Positions 40,618 to 49,714 of a stretch of 64,000 bases of DNA are shown here, in pieces (position 1 is the stretch's first letter; each line of letters opens with the position of its first letter). The translations under genes and the position numbers were made by a program. The DNA comes from Paracoccaceae bacterium (GTDB taxonomy: Bacteria > Pseudomonadota > Alphaproteobacteria > Rhodobacterales > Rhodobacteraceae). The stretch is taken from the NCBI GenBank assembly GCA_902631295.1, contig CACOXV010000007.1, positions 1 to 64,000 of the forward strand, read 5' to 3'. The notes below the pieces were generated by a model. That model was given only the letters and a program-made list of their open reading frames with translations, was not told the DNA's origin and searched no databases.

Positions 40618-41802
40618 TTAAATCTCCTCAAACGACGCTGTTAACGTTTTAAAATTGAAATTACAGTTAAGAGTTTGATCATCACTTTCACGGTCAAAAC
40701 TTATTTCTGTATCATCGCCTGCTATATTCGAAATACAATTTGCTTCGGTCATTGCTGACTGCTTCTTGCGCCATTTCAAAAACTTTGCCAAATCATTGTA
40801 AATTGAATTTGGATCCAATGCACTATCGATCGCCGCTCTTTCTAAATGCTTGTCTGAAATCGGTAGCCAAGTTGTATTTGCTTTAGAAAATCCGCCGTTT
40901 GGTTGATTTTTATTCCATACCATCGGAGTTCGGCATGTATCTCTACCAAGAAAAGTTGGTGCAAATTCTATACCCCAGGGATCTTGCATCTTCTCTTTTG
41001 GAATATCATTAACATCCTCCATACCAAATCTTTCTACCATCATAAATCCGGCGAAAACGACAAAAATTTGTCTTCGGGCTCCAGACAGAAATTGTAGTAA
41101 ATAATAAAGCCAGTAACGTTTACGTATGACCATATTTTTGGTTTGCGGAACTGGAGCTTTGAAATTTGGAAAAATAATATACCCAATTAACGCCAAGGCA
41201 AAACAGGAAAGCCCTGCAAACATATATGCGGAATTAAAAGATAAATTTAGCTTTTCCCAACCCAAAATTATAAAAATATAAGCAATTAGTGTTGCAGCAG
41301 ATCCATATGCCATTAGTTGACCAAGCTTATTTGGAGCCTCTTCTTTTGAAAACCATTGAAGTTGCAAGGACTGATTAACTGTTTCAAAAAAATGAAAACC
41401 GACGGAACTTAAAAGGGTTATCGTCAATATGCCACTTAAAAAAGGAAACCAAGCAGTGACAGCAGTAGCGATCCCTAGAAGGGCAAGCATCGAGAGCGCT
41501 AATGTCTGCTCTCTTACAAAGAGTAAGATACTAATCACTCCCACCGCTAAAAACCCAGGAATTTCTCTGATAGTATGCAGCACGCCAATATCTAATCCAT
41601 CAAAACGAATGACCTCTACGACAAAGTTGTTTAAGAGGGCAGACCAAACTGAAAATGCTAAAGGCAAAGCAACCGCCATTAATATCAATAAGGCTTCAGG
41701 ACGCCTCCATTTTGGCAATTTGTATGCATTACGTACGGAAAAGTCTTCTCTCATAGCCTGCGTATAATTAAAATTTGTTGCCAAGAACAGTTGATAAATC
41801 AC
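40618..41802 (-). CDS. chimera: MFS transporter N-terminus fused to alpha-glucosidase C-terminus
   Basis: A 394-residue open frame made of two unrelated parts. Residues 1 to about 260 are an MFS transporter (WRRPEALLILMAVALPLAF through GARRQIFVVFAGFMMVERFG) cut near the start of its C-terminal half. Residues 261-394 are the end of a GH13 alpha-glucosidase (AglA type): MEDVNDIPKEKMQDPWGIEF, GRDTCRTPMVW, GGFSKANTTWLPI and the LKWRKKQSA tail. The junction is near base 41022. The GH13 barrel and catalytic residues are gone. It overlaps the priA stop as GTGA and ends exactly where the ATPase begins. A deletion that joined two genes in frame explains it; the product is probably inactive. Confidence 0.85.
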   Translation of the reverse strand: MIYQLFLATNFNYTQAMREDFSVRNAYKLPKWRRPEALLILMAVALPLAFSVWSALLNNFVVEVIRFDGLDIGVLHTIREIPGFLAVGVISILLFVREQTLALSMLALLGIATAVTAWFPFLSGILTITLLSSVGFHFFETVNQSLQLQWFSKEEAPNKLGQLMAYGSAATLIAYIFIILGWEKLNLSFNSAYMFAGLSCFALALIGYIIFPNFKAPVPQTKNMVIRKRYWLYYLLQFLSGARRQIFVVFAGFMMVERFGMEDVNDIPKEKMQDPWGIEFAPTFLGRDTCRTPMVWNKNQPNGGFSKANTTWLPISDKHLERAAIDSALDPNSIYNDLAKFLKWRKKQSAMTEANCISNIAGDDTEISFDRESDDQTLNCNFNFKTLTASFEEI

Positions 41803-44000
41803 AAAAAACTTTGAGGATCCACATCAATTGTTAGGCGGACATCATTTTTTAAATTTACTCGCGATACCCATGATTTAACTGTACTTTGCATGGATGTACC
41901 CTTGTCCGCCTTGAGCAAAAGCCTTACCCGGTATCGACCACGTACTCGGGTTATTGGAGCTGGTGCCGGGCCATAGAGGGTAATCCCGGCAGAATTTAAA
42001 ATTTTTGCACTTTTTGCTAATTGAAGTCCTAGTTCAAATGCATCTTCAGATTTCTGCGCTGAAATTAAGATGCCAACTAGCCGACCGTAAGGAGGCATTT
42101 TTGCACTCGCTCTACCTTCAGCTTCTGCTATCCAAAATTGTTCATCTTGGCCCTCAGAAATTGCTTTTATAACGGGATGCAGTGGTTGGTATGTCTGTAA
42201 ATATGCGGCTCCTTTTTTATCACTTCGCCCTGCACGACCCGAGACCTGCCTTATAAGTTGAAAGGTTCGTTCGGCTGCTCGGAGATCTGACCCCTGTAAG
42301 CCCAAATCAGGATCAACAACACCAACAACTGTAAGATCAGGAAAATTGTGCCCTTTAGCGATCAATTGGGTTCCAATAATTATATCACTATTACCGCGCG
42401 AAATTCTTTCCAATTCATCCTTCAACGATCTAGCAGATTTGTACAAATCTGAGGATAATACAGTAATTGATGCCTCTGGAAAAGTTTTAGCAGCCTCCTC
42501 TGCTAATCTTTCAACACCGGGCCCTATTGGAGCAAAATTGCCCATCACTTTGCAATTAGGACACGTTATGGGCATAGCCTTTGTTTCACCGCACTGATGA
42601 CACATCAACCGTTTTTGGAACCGGTGCTCGATCATTGCAGTATCACAAAAATCACAACCAATTCGCTCACCACACGAACGGCACAAAGTGACGGGAGCAT
42701 AACCTCGACGATTCAAAAACAATAATACTTGCTCGCTATTATTTATCGCCACATCGATTTTAGTCTTCAGGGTCGGCGAAATCCACTGATCAGATCGCAA
42801 CTCCTCGTTCCTCATATCAATAATCTCAATATCCGGCAGAACAGAGGAACCGTATCTTTTCGTCAAGTTGAAACGTTTATATTTACCAGATTTAGCATTA
42901 TTCCAGGTCTCTAAACTTGGGGTCGCAGATGCTAATATAACTTTTGCATTAGCCAAAGACGCTCTTAGCACGGCCATATCTCGCGCATTGTATAAAACGC
43001 CATCTTGCTGTTTGTAAGATGAGTCATGCTCTTCATCGACTACAATAAGCCCTAACGACTCAAACGGTAAAAAAAGTGCTGATCGAGCACCAACTACTAT
43101 TTGAGCCTGACCGCGACCCACCATTTTCCAGACCCTGCGACGCTCAGATTGAGAGATACCAGAATGCCATTCTGCAGGATAAACTCCAAACCGAGCTTTA
43201 AGCCGTTCTGTAAATTCGCCAGTTAATGCGATCTCCGGTAAAAGAACTAATGCTTGTAGACCACCATCAATTACCTTCGCAATTGCCTCAAGGTAGACAG
43301 CAGTTTTTCCAGAACCCGTTACCCCGCAAAGTAATATGGAAGAGTGAGCATTTTGATCCAAAACTTTACTTAATTCGGAAACTACCCGTGCTTGATCTTC
43401 ACTGAGCGGCCTTTTTGAATGGGTAGTATCCACTGCTGCATACGGCAAGTCCTTTGGCTGCATTTTAGAAATTAGGCATCCAGATGGTATCATGGCATTG
43501 ATTACGGACGGTGAAACTTTAGCTAATTTAGCTAACTCTGAGATTGATAGGCCAGTACCATCTGATTGGTCAAAGCTTTCTAAAACACGGGCTCTAGCTG
43601 AGGTCATTTTAAATTGACTTGGTACTTTTCCTCTAAATAAAAGTCTTTTATGGGTCTCTTGAGCCGCAATATCCCGCACCCGTGTAACCAATCGAAAAAC
43701 CGAATATAATGGTGAAACAGTATAATCTGCAACTCTCCGAATAAAATTTTGCAATTCGGGCTGTATGGGCCGATGTTCCAAAATGCTATCAATCGTTTTT
43801 ATTTTCTTTGGCTCAATTTTTTCAGTACTCGCGCCCCATACCAAGCCCATGACAATACGTTTTCCAAAAGGAACAAGAACAATAGCACCTTTAAAACAGC
43901 CTGCACTTGGAGCTTTATAGGTAAATAACCTATCAACTGGCTGTGTCGTCAACACTTCGACCAACATTCCATCAGCAAAAAATTCTTGATCTTGTTTCAA
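41799..44000 (-). CDS. priA: primosomal protein N' (PriA helicase)
   Basis: A 733-residue protein, the usual length. The N-terminal 3'-DNA-binding domain is residues 1-110, a winged-helix follows, then the helicase with Walker A GVTGSGKT near residue 238, DEEH near 333 and the zinc-binding block CRSCGERIGCDFC, CHQCGE, CPNC near 450-490. RQVSGRAGR is motif VI. It restarts stalled replication forks by reloading DnaB. The start is TTG, with AAGGA five bases upstream. The end overlaps the chimera gene. Confidence 0.95.
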   Translation of the reverse strand: MKQDQEFFADGMLVEVLTTQPVDRLFTYKAPSAGCFKGAIVLVPFGKRIVMGLVWGASTEKIEPKKIKTIDSILEHRPIQPELQNFIRRVADYTVSPLYSVFRLVTRVRDIAAQETHKRLLFRGKVPSQFKMTSARARVLESFDQSDGTGLSISELAKLAKVSPSVINAMIPSGCLISKMQPKDLPYAAVDTTHSKRPLSEDQARVVSELSKVLDQNAHSSILLCGVTGSGKTAVYLEAIAKVIDGGLQALVLLPEIALTGEFTERLKARFGVYPAEWHSGISQSERRRVWKMVGRGQAQIVVGARSALFLPFESLGLIVVDEEHDSSYKQQDGVLYNARDMAVLRASLANAKVILASATPSLETWNNAKSGKYKRFNLTKRYGSSVLPDIEIIDMRNEELRSDQWISPTLKTKIDVAINNSEQVLLFLNRRGYAPVTLCRSCGERIGCDFCDTAMIEHRFQKRLMCHQCGETKAMPITCPNCKVMGNFAPIGPGVERLAEEAAKTFPEASITVLSSDLYKSARSLKDELERISRGNSDIIIGTQLIAKGHNFPDLTVVGVVDPDLGLQGSDLRAAERTFQLIRQVSGRAGRSDKKGAAYLQTYQPLHPVIKAISEGQDEQFWIAEAEGRASAKMPPYGRLVGILISAQKSEDAFELGLQLAKSAKILNSAGITLYGPAPAPITRVRGRYRVRLLLKADKGTSMQSTVKSWVSRVNLKNDVRLTIDVDPQSFL

Positions 44001-44082
44001 AGTTTTCCTTAAGGGGTTTTCCCAAGCTTAAAACTGAAGTAAATAATCTTCAACACTTCGCTAGGCGTATGGGAGAAAAACA

Positions 44083-44736
44083 ATGAAATTTTTTGTAGAC
44101 ACCGCAGAAATTGACCAGATTAAGGAACTCAACGACTTAGGCATGGTCGACGGTGTAACAACGAACCCATCACTTATTAAGAAATCAGGAAGAGATATCA
44201 TTGAAGTTACAAAAGAAATTTGTTCGATTGTTAAAGGCCCTGTGAGTGCTGAAGTTACTTCGACTGAAGCTAGTACTATGATTAAGGAAGGTCGCAAACT
44301 CGTAACAATTGCAAAAAATATAGCTGTGAAGGTCCCATTAACCTGGGATGGGCTGAGAGCATGCAAAACCCTGAGTTCTGAAGGGCACATGGTAAACGTG
44401 ACGCTTTGTTTTTCAGCAAATCAAGCCTTGCTAGCAGCAAAGGCGGGCGCCACATTCATTTCACCATTTATCGGAAGGTTGGATGACATCAATCTTGACG
44501 GCATGCAGTTGATTGAGGATATTCGTGAAATCTACGACAACTACGATTTTAAAACTCAAATCTTAGCTGCATCAATTCGTACAGTGAACCACGCATTAGA
44601 AAGTGCTCGTATAGGCGCCGACGTTATGACAGCGCCACCAACTGTTATAAAATCGATGATAAACCATCCACTTACCGACAAAGGCTTAACGGCATTTTTA
44701 GAAGATATAAAATTTACAAAACAAAAAATTCTGTAA
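44083..44736 (+). CDS. fsa: transaldolase-like fructose-6-phosphate aldolase
   Basis: A 217-residue TIM-barrel protein of the short transaldolase (FSA/TalC) class. The opening [36 protein letters not shown] is typical, and the Schiff-base Lys is that of [14 protein letters not shown] near residue 85. Short transaldolases perform either the pentose-phosphate transaldolase step or fructose-6-phosphate cleavage; sequence alone does not decide. GGGAG precedes the ATG. Divergent from priA. Confidence 0.85.
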   Translation: MKFFVDTAEIDQIKELNDLGMVDGVTTNPSLIKKSGRDIIEVTKEICSIVKGPVSAEVTSTEASTMIKEGRKLVTIAKNIAVKVPLTWDGLRACKTLSSEGHMVNVTLCFSANQALLAAKAGATFISPFIGRLDDINLDGMQLIEDIREIYDNYDFKTQILAASIRTVNHALESARIGADVMTAPPTVIKSMINHPLTDKGLTAFLEDIKFTKQKIL

Positions 44737-44787
44737 TTTTTTTTAATATCGTGCCATTATGTTAATAAAAAACATACAGGCAACAAT

Positions 44788-45489
44788 ATGGAAGATACTG
44801 TCCGAGCTGAGCTCCTTGCTGATCCATCAATTATCCTAAATGACCAGGAGTTAATGGATAGCCTTTTAGCAGCAACAGACATCAAATTAGGTACTAATGT
44901 CGTTGATCTACGTAATGTAGCAATGAACCGACTATCTGATAAACTAGGTGAGCTCGAAGGCGCACATCAATCGGTAGTTGCGGCAGCATACCAAAACCTT
45001 TTAGGAACAAAGCAAATTCATCAAGCAGTGATCCAGCTTCTGGATAAGAAAAGCTTGGATGAGTTTGTTATCTTCCTAAAATCCGAATTATTAAAAATTC
45101 TAAGCGTAGATTGCATATTTATTTTGCTTGAGAAACCAGATGGTTTTGCAGACTCGCTAATCCCATCTAATTACCGGCCTGATATACAAACAGTCATGCC
45201 AGGATTCGTAAATACTTACATAACACAAGGAGGTTCAACTGAGTTATCAAAAGTAAAACTGCGCAAAGCAAAAAGTGTAACAAATCAGCTATTTGAAAAT
45301 GCCTCTATCAAGATTGAGTCAGAAGCATGCGTTCAGTTAAATCTTGATGAAAATCAAATTACAGGGATGATAACTTTTGGATCAAGTGACGCAAATTTCT
45401 TTGACCCGGGACAAGGCACAGACTTATTAAAATTTTTCGCATCTGCATGTGAGAAAATGTTAGAACGATGGATCAATTTAAACTTATAG
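44788..45489 (+). CDS. DUF484 family protein
   Basis: A 233-residue protein of the DUF484 family: an N-terminal coiled helix with DVVDLRNVAMNRLSDKLGELEGAHQSVVAAAYQNL and a GAF-like C-terminal domain. DUF484 genes usually lie just before xerC in proteobacteria, as here, and the last 22 bases overlap the xerC start. CAGG lies eight bases before the ATG. Its function is not established; a link to chromosome segregation has been suggested only by position. Confidence 0.85.
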   Translation: MEDTVRAELLADPSIILNDQELMDSLLAATDIKLGTNVVDLRNVAMNRLSDKLGELEGAHQSVVAAAYQNLLGTKQIHQAVIQLLDKKSLDEFVIFLKSELLKILSVDCIFILLEKPDGFADSLIPSNYRPDIQTVMPGFVNTYITQGGSTELSKVKLRKAKSVTNQLFENASIKIESEACVQLNLDENQITGMITFGSSDANFFDPGQGTDLLKFFASACEKMLERWINLNL

Positions 45490-46397
45490 CACCTGTTATA
45501 AAAAATAGTATTGAAAGCTGGTTAGAGATAAAAGCTGCTACAGGCAATCTAGCTAGCAATACAAGAAGCGCCTACTATAGTGATTTGACAGATTTTTTTA
45601 AGTTTTTAGCTGAATATCATAATGAAACTGCTAATTTGTTGACTGTTGAAAATTTGAAAATATCAGATATCCGAGCGTGGCAAGCCAAGCTAAGAACCAC
45701 AAATTCTGGTGCAAGATCAAATGCGAGAAAATTATCAAGTTTAAAGTCATATATAAGGTGGCTCTCAAAGCATCGTAAATTTGATGCGACACATATATTA
45801 TCAATGAAATCACCAAAATTTTCAAAAAAATTACCACGCCCTTTGGAACCGGTTGAGGCCAAAGCAGTTCTAACGCAATGCGAGAGCACATCAACTGAAC
45901 CTTGGATCGTCGCACGAGATACTGCTGTGTTGATTTTGCTATATGGTTGTGGACTGCGTATATCTGAAGCACTTAATTTACGTAAAAAAGAGATACCGTT
46001 GGGTAATTCGATAAGAATAACTGGAAAAGGTGGCAAAGTGCGAATAGTCCCAGTTTTAAAAATCGCACAAAATGCCGTCAATCAATATGTAGAATTATGC
46101 CCATTTAAACTTGAACGAGATGATAAGATTTTCTTTGGTGCAATGGGAAAGCAATTATCACCAAAAGTAATTCAAAATAAAATGAAGTTTGTTCGACATC
46201 TTCTTGGCCTTCCAGCATCTGCTACTCCGCATGCACTAAGACACAGCTTTGCCACGCATCTACTATCCAATGGTGGTGACCTAAGGACCATTCAAGAACT
46301 ACTTGGCCACGCTAGCCTTTCAACTACTCAAATTTATACGTCAGTAGATAGCGTTCGCTTAATGGAGGTTTATTCTAAAACACATCCTCAGGCTTAG
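45468..46397 (+). CDS. xerC: tyrosine recombinase XerC
   Basis: A 309-residue tyrosine recombinase. N-terminal SAM-like DNA-binding domain (residues 1-100) and catalytic domain with LLYGCGLRISEAL (first Arg), TGKGGKVR (Lys), HALRHSFATHL (His-x-x-Arg), LGHASLSTTQIYT (His and the nucleophile Tyr near 287). With XerD it resolves chromosome dimers at dif. It begins inside the DUF484 gene. Confidence 0.92.
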   Translation: MDQFKLIAPVIKNSIESWLEIKAATGNLASNTRSAYYSDLTDFFKFLAEYHNETANLLTVENLKISDIRAWQAKLRTTNSGARSNARKLSSLKSYIRWLSKHRKFDATHILSMKSPKFSKKLPRPLEPVEAKAVLTQCESTSTEPWIVARDTAVLILLYGCGLRISEALNLRKKEIPLGNSIRITGKGGKVRIVPVLKIAQNAVNQYVELCPFKLERDDKIFFGAMGKQLSPKVIQNKMKFVRHLLGLPASATPHALRHSFATHLLSNGGDLRTIQELLGHASLSTTQIYTSVDSVRLMEVYSKTHPQA

Positions 46398-46436
46398 CAG
46401 TTGCGCCCAGTCTCAATAAAATCGTATAGAATAAAA

Positions 46437-47132
46437 ATGAACCCAAGAGTAACTGCGTTATCTGTACACTTATTAACTGCAACTGGAGCAGTATTTGCAA
46501 TGCTTTCGATGCTTGCAGCGGCCAATCACCAATGGAGTTTAATGTTTCTATGGCTTGTCGTTGCCTTTGCTGTGGACGGCATCGATGGTCCATTAGCACG
46601 ACGATTTGACGTTAAAAAATATGCGCCAAGGTTCGATGGAGTTTTGCTGGATCTTATTATTGATTATTTAACCTATGTTTTTATTCCGGCCTTTGCATTA
46701 TTTCAATCTGGACTTTTGCCGGGTTGGACTGGATGGGTTACAATAATTGTAATAACATTTGCATCAGCAATGTACTTTTGTGACGGTAACATGAAAACTA
46801 AAGATAAAAGCTTTCATGGGTTCCCTGGATGTTGGAACATGGTAGCTCTGGTAATGTTTGCGATTCAGCCAAATTTTTGGATCATTTTGACAGTAGTTAT
46901 TGTTTTGGCAATAGCTATGTTTCTTCCTCTTAAGTTCGTACACCCTGTCCGAACAAAGCGTTGGCGTTTTATATCTTTACCAATAACGCTTTTATGGATT
47001 GCATTTGCTGGATGGTCTGCTTGGGTCGATTTTTCTGCAAACCCGGTAATTTTATGGGGGCTAACTGGTACATCATTGTATTTAATTAGTGCTGGCCTTC
47101 TACAGCAAATAAGCCCAAAAAAGATATTATAA
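46437..47132 (+). CDS. pcs: phosphatidylcholine synthase
   Basis: A 231-residue membrane protein counted from ATG 46437, the start that matches family length; an upstream in-frame TTG exists. Eight hydrophobic helices. The CDP-alcohol phosphotransferase signature DG-x2-AR-x8-G-x3-D-x3-D is exact: DGPLARRFDVKKYAPRFDGVLLDLIID near residues 40-66. The VHLLTATGAVFAML start is typical of Pcs, which joins CDP-diacylglycerol and choline to make phosphatidylcholine, an alphaproteobacterial speciality. Confidence 0.88.
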   Translation: MNPRVTALSVHLLTATGAVFAMLSMLAAANHQWSLMFLWLVVAFAVDGIDGPLARRFDVKKYAPRFDGVLLDLIIDYLTYVFIPAFALFQSGLLPGWTGWVTIIVITFASAMYFCDGNMKTKDKSFHGFPGCWNMVALVMFAIQPNFWIILTVVIVLAIAMFLPLKFVHPVRTKRWRFISLPITLLWIAFAGWSAWVDFSANPVILWGLTGTSLYLISAGLLQQISPKKIL

Positions 47133-47213
47133 TATTAGATCATAATACCAAACACTCTTGTATCTCCGTCAGTAAGGTTTATGATACTACGATGCAATTT
47201 ATGGGAAATGTAA

Positions 47214-47792
47214 ATGTCTTGGACCGATGAAAGAGTAGAAATTTTAAAGAAGTTATGGGGCGAAGGTCAATCGGCTAGTCAAATAGCAAAAGAACTAGGT
47301 GGCGTAACCCGGAATGCTGTAATTGGAAAGGTACATCGTTTGGGACTGTCAAATCGCGCTACAAGTTCGTCATCATCCAAATCGGATTCCAAAACAAAGG
47401 CCTCCGTCAAAACTATCTCAGATACAAAAAGAGGCTCCAGCAAGTCAAACGCATCAAAAGTAACTACCGCAAATTCTCCAACTGAACCAAGATCCAATGT
47501 GACAAGTTTACGACGGCAGATTATACCTGCAGGTCAACCACTTCCCCCTCAACCATCCGCAAATGAAATAAGTCCAGAAGCATTAGCCCGGGTAAGTGAA
47601 ATTGAAAAGAAAGCAAAAAAAATCTCTCTTCTTGACCTTACCGAACGAACTTGCAAGTGGCCAGTTGGAGATCCAGCTACAGAAGATTTTTGGTTTTGTG
47701 GTCTCCCGTCGCAAGCAGGGAAACCGTATTGTGAGGCGCATGTAGGCGTGGCATTTCAACCGATGAGTCAAAGGCGTGATCGGCGCAAATAA
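47214..47792 (+). CDS. gcrA: GcrA cell-cycle regulator
   Basis: A 192-residue protein. MSWTDERVEILKKLWGEGQSASQIAKELGGVTRNAVIGKVHRLGLSNR is the GcrA helix-turn-helix that reads N6-adenine-methylated GAnTC sites in promoters. The middle is a low-complexity Ser/Lys linker. The C-terminal CKWPVGDP and WFCGLPSQAGKPYCEAHVGVAFQP is the sigma-70-binding SID domain. GGGAAA precedes the ATG. GcrA works with CcrM and CtrA in alphaproteobacteria. Confidence 0.95.
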   Translation: MSWTDERVEILKKLWGEGQSASQIAKELGGVTRNAVIGKVHRLGLSNRATSSSSSKSDSKTKASVKTISDTKRGSSKSNASKVTTANSPTEPRSNVTSLRRQIIPAGQPLPPQPSANEISPEALARVSEIEKKAKKISLLDLTERTCKWPVGDPATEDFWFCGLPSQAGKPYCEAHVGVAFQPMSQRRDRRK

Positions 47793-47869
47793 ATTACTGT
47801 TCAAATTTGAATTCGACAAAAATAATTAACTCTTAGCCATCAAGGTCTTTTGCTGAACGAATGGTATAG

Positions 47870-49231
47870 ATGAAAATACAGAGTCGCCCAGATCTAGCAA
47901 ACCCAAAAATTCCAAGTGGTTTAAAAAATAACCAGCCTACTGTAGGGATGGTGTCATTAGGTTGTCCAAAAGCATTGGTAGATAGTGAACGCATCCTAAC
48001 AAGACTTCGTGCAGAAGGTTATCAAATATCCAGCGATTATTCTGGCTCTAATGCTGTAATTGTAAACACCTGTGGCTTCCTGGATAGTGCTAAAGCTGAA
48101 AGCTTAGACGCGATTGGGGAAGCTCTAGCAGAAAATGGAAAAGTAATTGTTACGGGTTGTTTGGGAGCCGAGCCCGATTACATAAAAAAACATCATCCAA
48201 AGGTTTTAGCAATAACTGGGCCACAGCAATATGAAAATGTACTAGATACCGTTCATCAAATTGTTCCACCTAAACCAGATCCATTTGTGGATCTACTTCC
48301 CCCTACCGGTATTAAATTAACACCAAGGCACTATAGTTATCTTAAAATATCAGAAGGCTGCAATCATAAATGTAAATTTTGTATCATCCCCAAAATGCGC
48401 GGCCGTTTGTCAAGCAGGCCAGCCCGCTATGTCATCAAAGAGGCTGAAAAGCTGGTCGAAAATGGCGTTAAAGAATTATTAGTTATTTCTCAAGACACAT
48501 CCGCTTATGGGTTGGATTTAAAACACACCACTGTAGGCGGCCATAGATCTCACATTTCTGACTTAGCTAAAGATTTAGGATCCCTAGGAGTTTGGGTCAG
48601 ACTACACTATGTTTACCCATACCCACATGTGAGAAACCTAATCCCATTAATGGCCGAGCAAAAAATTTTACCCTACCTGGATATACCGTTCCAGCACGCA
48701 CATCCCGAAACATTGAAAAGGATGGCCCGCCCAGCTGCTGCTTCACGCACGTTAAACGAAATCGAACAATGGCGAAAAATATGCCCAGATATAACTTTAA
48801 GATCGACATTTATAGTTGGCTACCCAGGCGAAACAGAGGAAGAATTTACATTTTTGCTTGATTGGTTGCAGGAAGCTCAACTAGATCGTGTCGGTTGCTT
48901 TCAATATGAAAATGTTGAGGGGGCCAGATCAAACCTACTTTTAAATCAAGTTCCCAGCGCTGTAAAACAGGAGAGATGGGATCGTTTTATGTCAAAAGCC
49001 AATGAGATTTCATCTGAAAAATTGGAACGCAAAGTGGGTACAACAGTCAAGGTTATAGTTGACCAAGTAGATGAAGACACGGCAATATGCAGAACTCAAG
49101 CCGATGCACCGGAGATCGATGGTAATTTATTTATCGATAAAAACTTTTCTCACTTAAAGCCCGGGGATTTACTAACTGTAAAAGTCGATGAGGCGAGCGA
49201 TTATGACCTATGGGGTGTAGAAATAGCTTAA
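47870..49231 (+). CDS. rimO: ribosomal protein S12 methylthiotransferase RimO
   Basis: A 453-residue radical-SAM enzyme: N-terminal UPF0004 domain with [16 protein letters not shown] near residue 31, radical-SAM cluster motif CNHKCKFC near 164-171, and a C-terminal TRAM domain (residues 390-453). RimO adds a methylthio group to Asp of ribosomal protein uS12. It lies alone between gcrA and a DCC-family gene on the same strand. Confidence 0.95.
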   Translation: MKIQSRPDLANPKIPSGLKNNQPTVGMVSLGCPKALVDSERILTRLRAEGYQISSDYSGSNAVIVNTCGFLDSAKAESLDAIGEALAENGKVIVTGCLGAEPDYIKKHHPKVLAITGPQQYENVLDTVHQIVPPKPDPFVDLLPPTGIKLTPRHYSYLKISEGCNHKCKFCIIPKMRGRLSSRPARYVIKEAEKLVENGVKELLVISQDTSAYGLDLKHTTVGGHRSHISDLAKDLGSLGVWVRLHYVYPYPHVRNLIPLMAEQKILPYLDIPFQHAHPETLKRMARPAAASRTLNEIEQWRKICPDITLRSTFIVGYPGETEEEFTFLLDWLQEAQLDRVGCFQYENVEGARSNLLLNQVPSAVKQERWDRFMSKANEISSEKLERKVGTTVKVIVDQVDEDTAICRTQADAPEIDGNLFIDKNFSHLKPGDLLTVKVDEASDYDLWGVEIA

Positions 49232-49332
49232 TGGATTTTTCTCTAGGTCTGTAATACTTATATCTTATACTAATAAAAATGTAAAATTGTCGCGCCTTAT
49301 TGCTTAAGTTAATAAAGCACTACATTTTCAAC

Positions 49333-49710
49333 ATGACAAGTAATAGTAAACCAAGCACCACAGTTCTTTTTAATGGCGATTGTGAAATTTGCAGTAAAGA
49401 AATTTGTATATATGAAAGCTATGGTGCTTCAAAAGGGCTTCCTATAGATTTCAAGGATATAAATAATACGGATCTGGATTTATTTGGATTAACAAGGGAT
49501 GAAACTGCTCGTCAGCTTCATGTACTCAAAAATTCTGAATTATTTGTAGGTGTGGACGCATTTGTAACCTTATGGAATGAAATGCCAAAATATCGCTTTC
49601 TAGCAAAAATTTTTAGTTTGCCAGGGATGGCAAAAGTTGCACAATTTTTTTATTATCACATAATCTCACTTTATCTTTATAAGCGTGACGTTAAGAGATT
49701 AAAAACCTAG
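49333..49710 (+). CDS. DCC-family (DUF393) thiol protein
   Basis: A 125-residue protein. TVLFNGDCEICSKEICIYESYGASKGLPIDFKDINN carries the C-x-x-C pair that names the DCC family (here NGDCEIC), in a thioredoxin-like fold. A start at 49300 gives eleven more residues; the ATG at 49333 fits family length. Members are probable thiol-disulfide oxidoreductases. It ends four bases before the convergent FAD-linked oxidase. Confidence 0.8.
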   Translation: MTSNSKPSTTVLFNGDCEICSKEICIYESYGASKGLPIDFKDINNTDLDLFGLTRDETARQLHVLKNSELFVGVDAFVTLWNEMPKYRFLAKIFSLPGMAKVAQFFYYHIISLYLYKRDVKRLKT

Positions 49711-49714
49711 CTAT

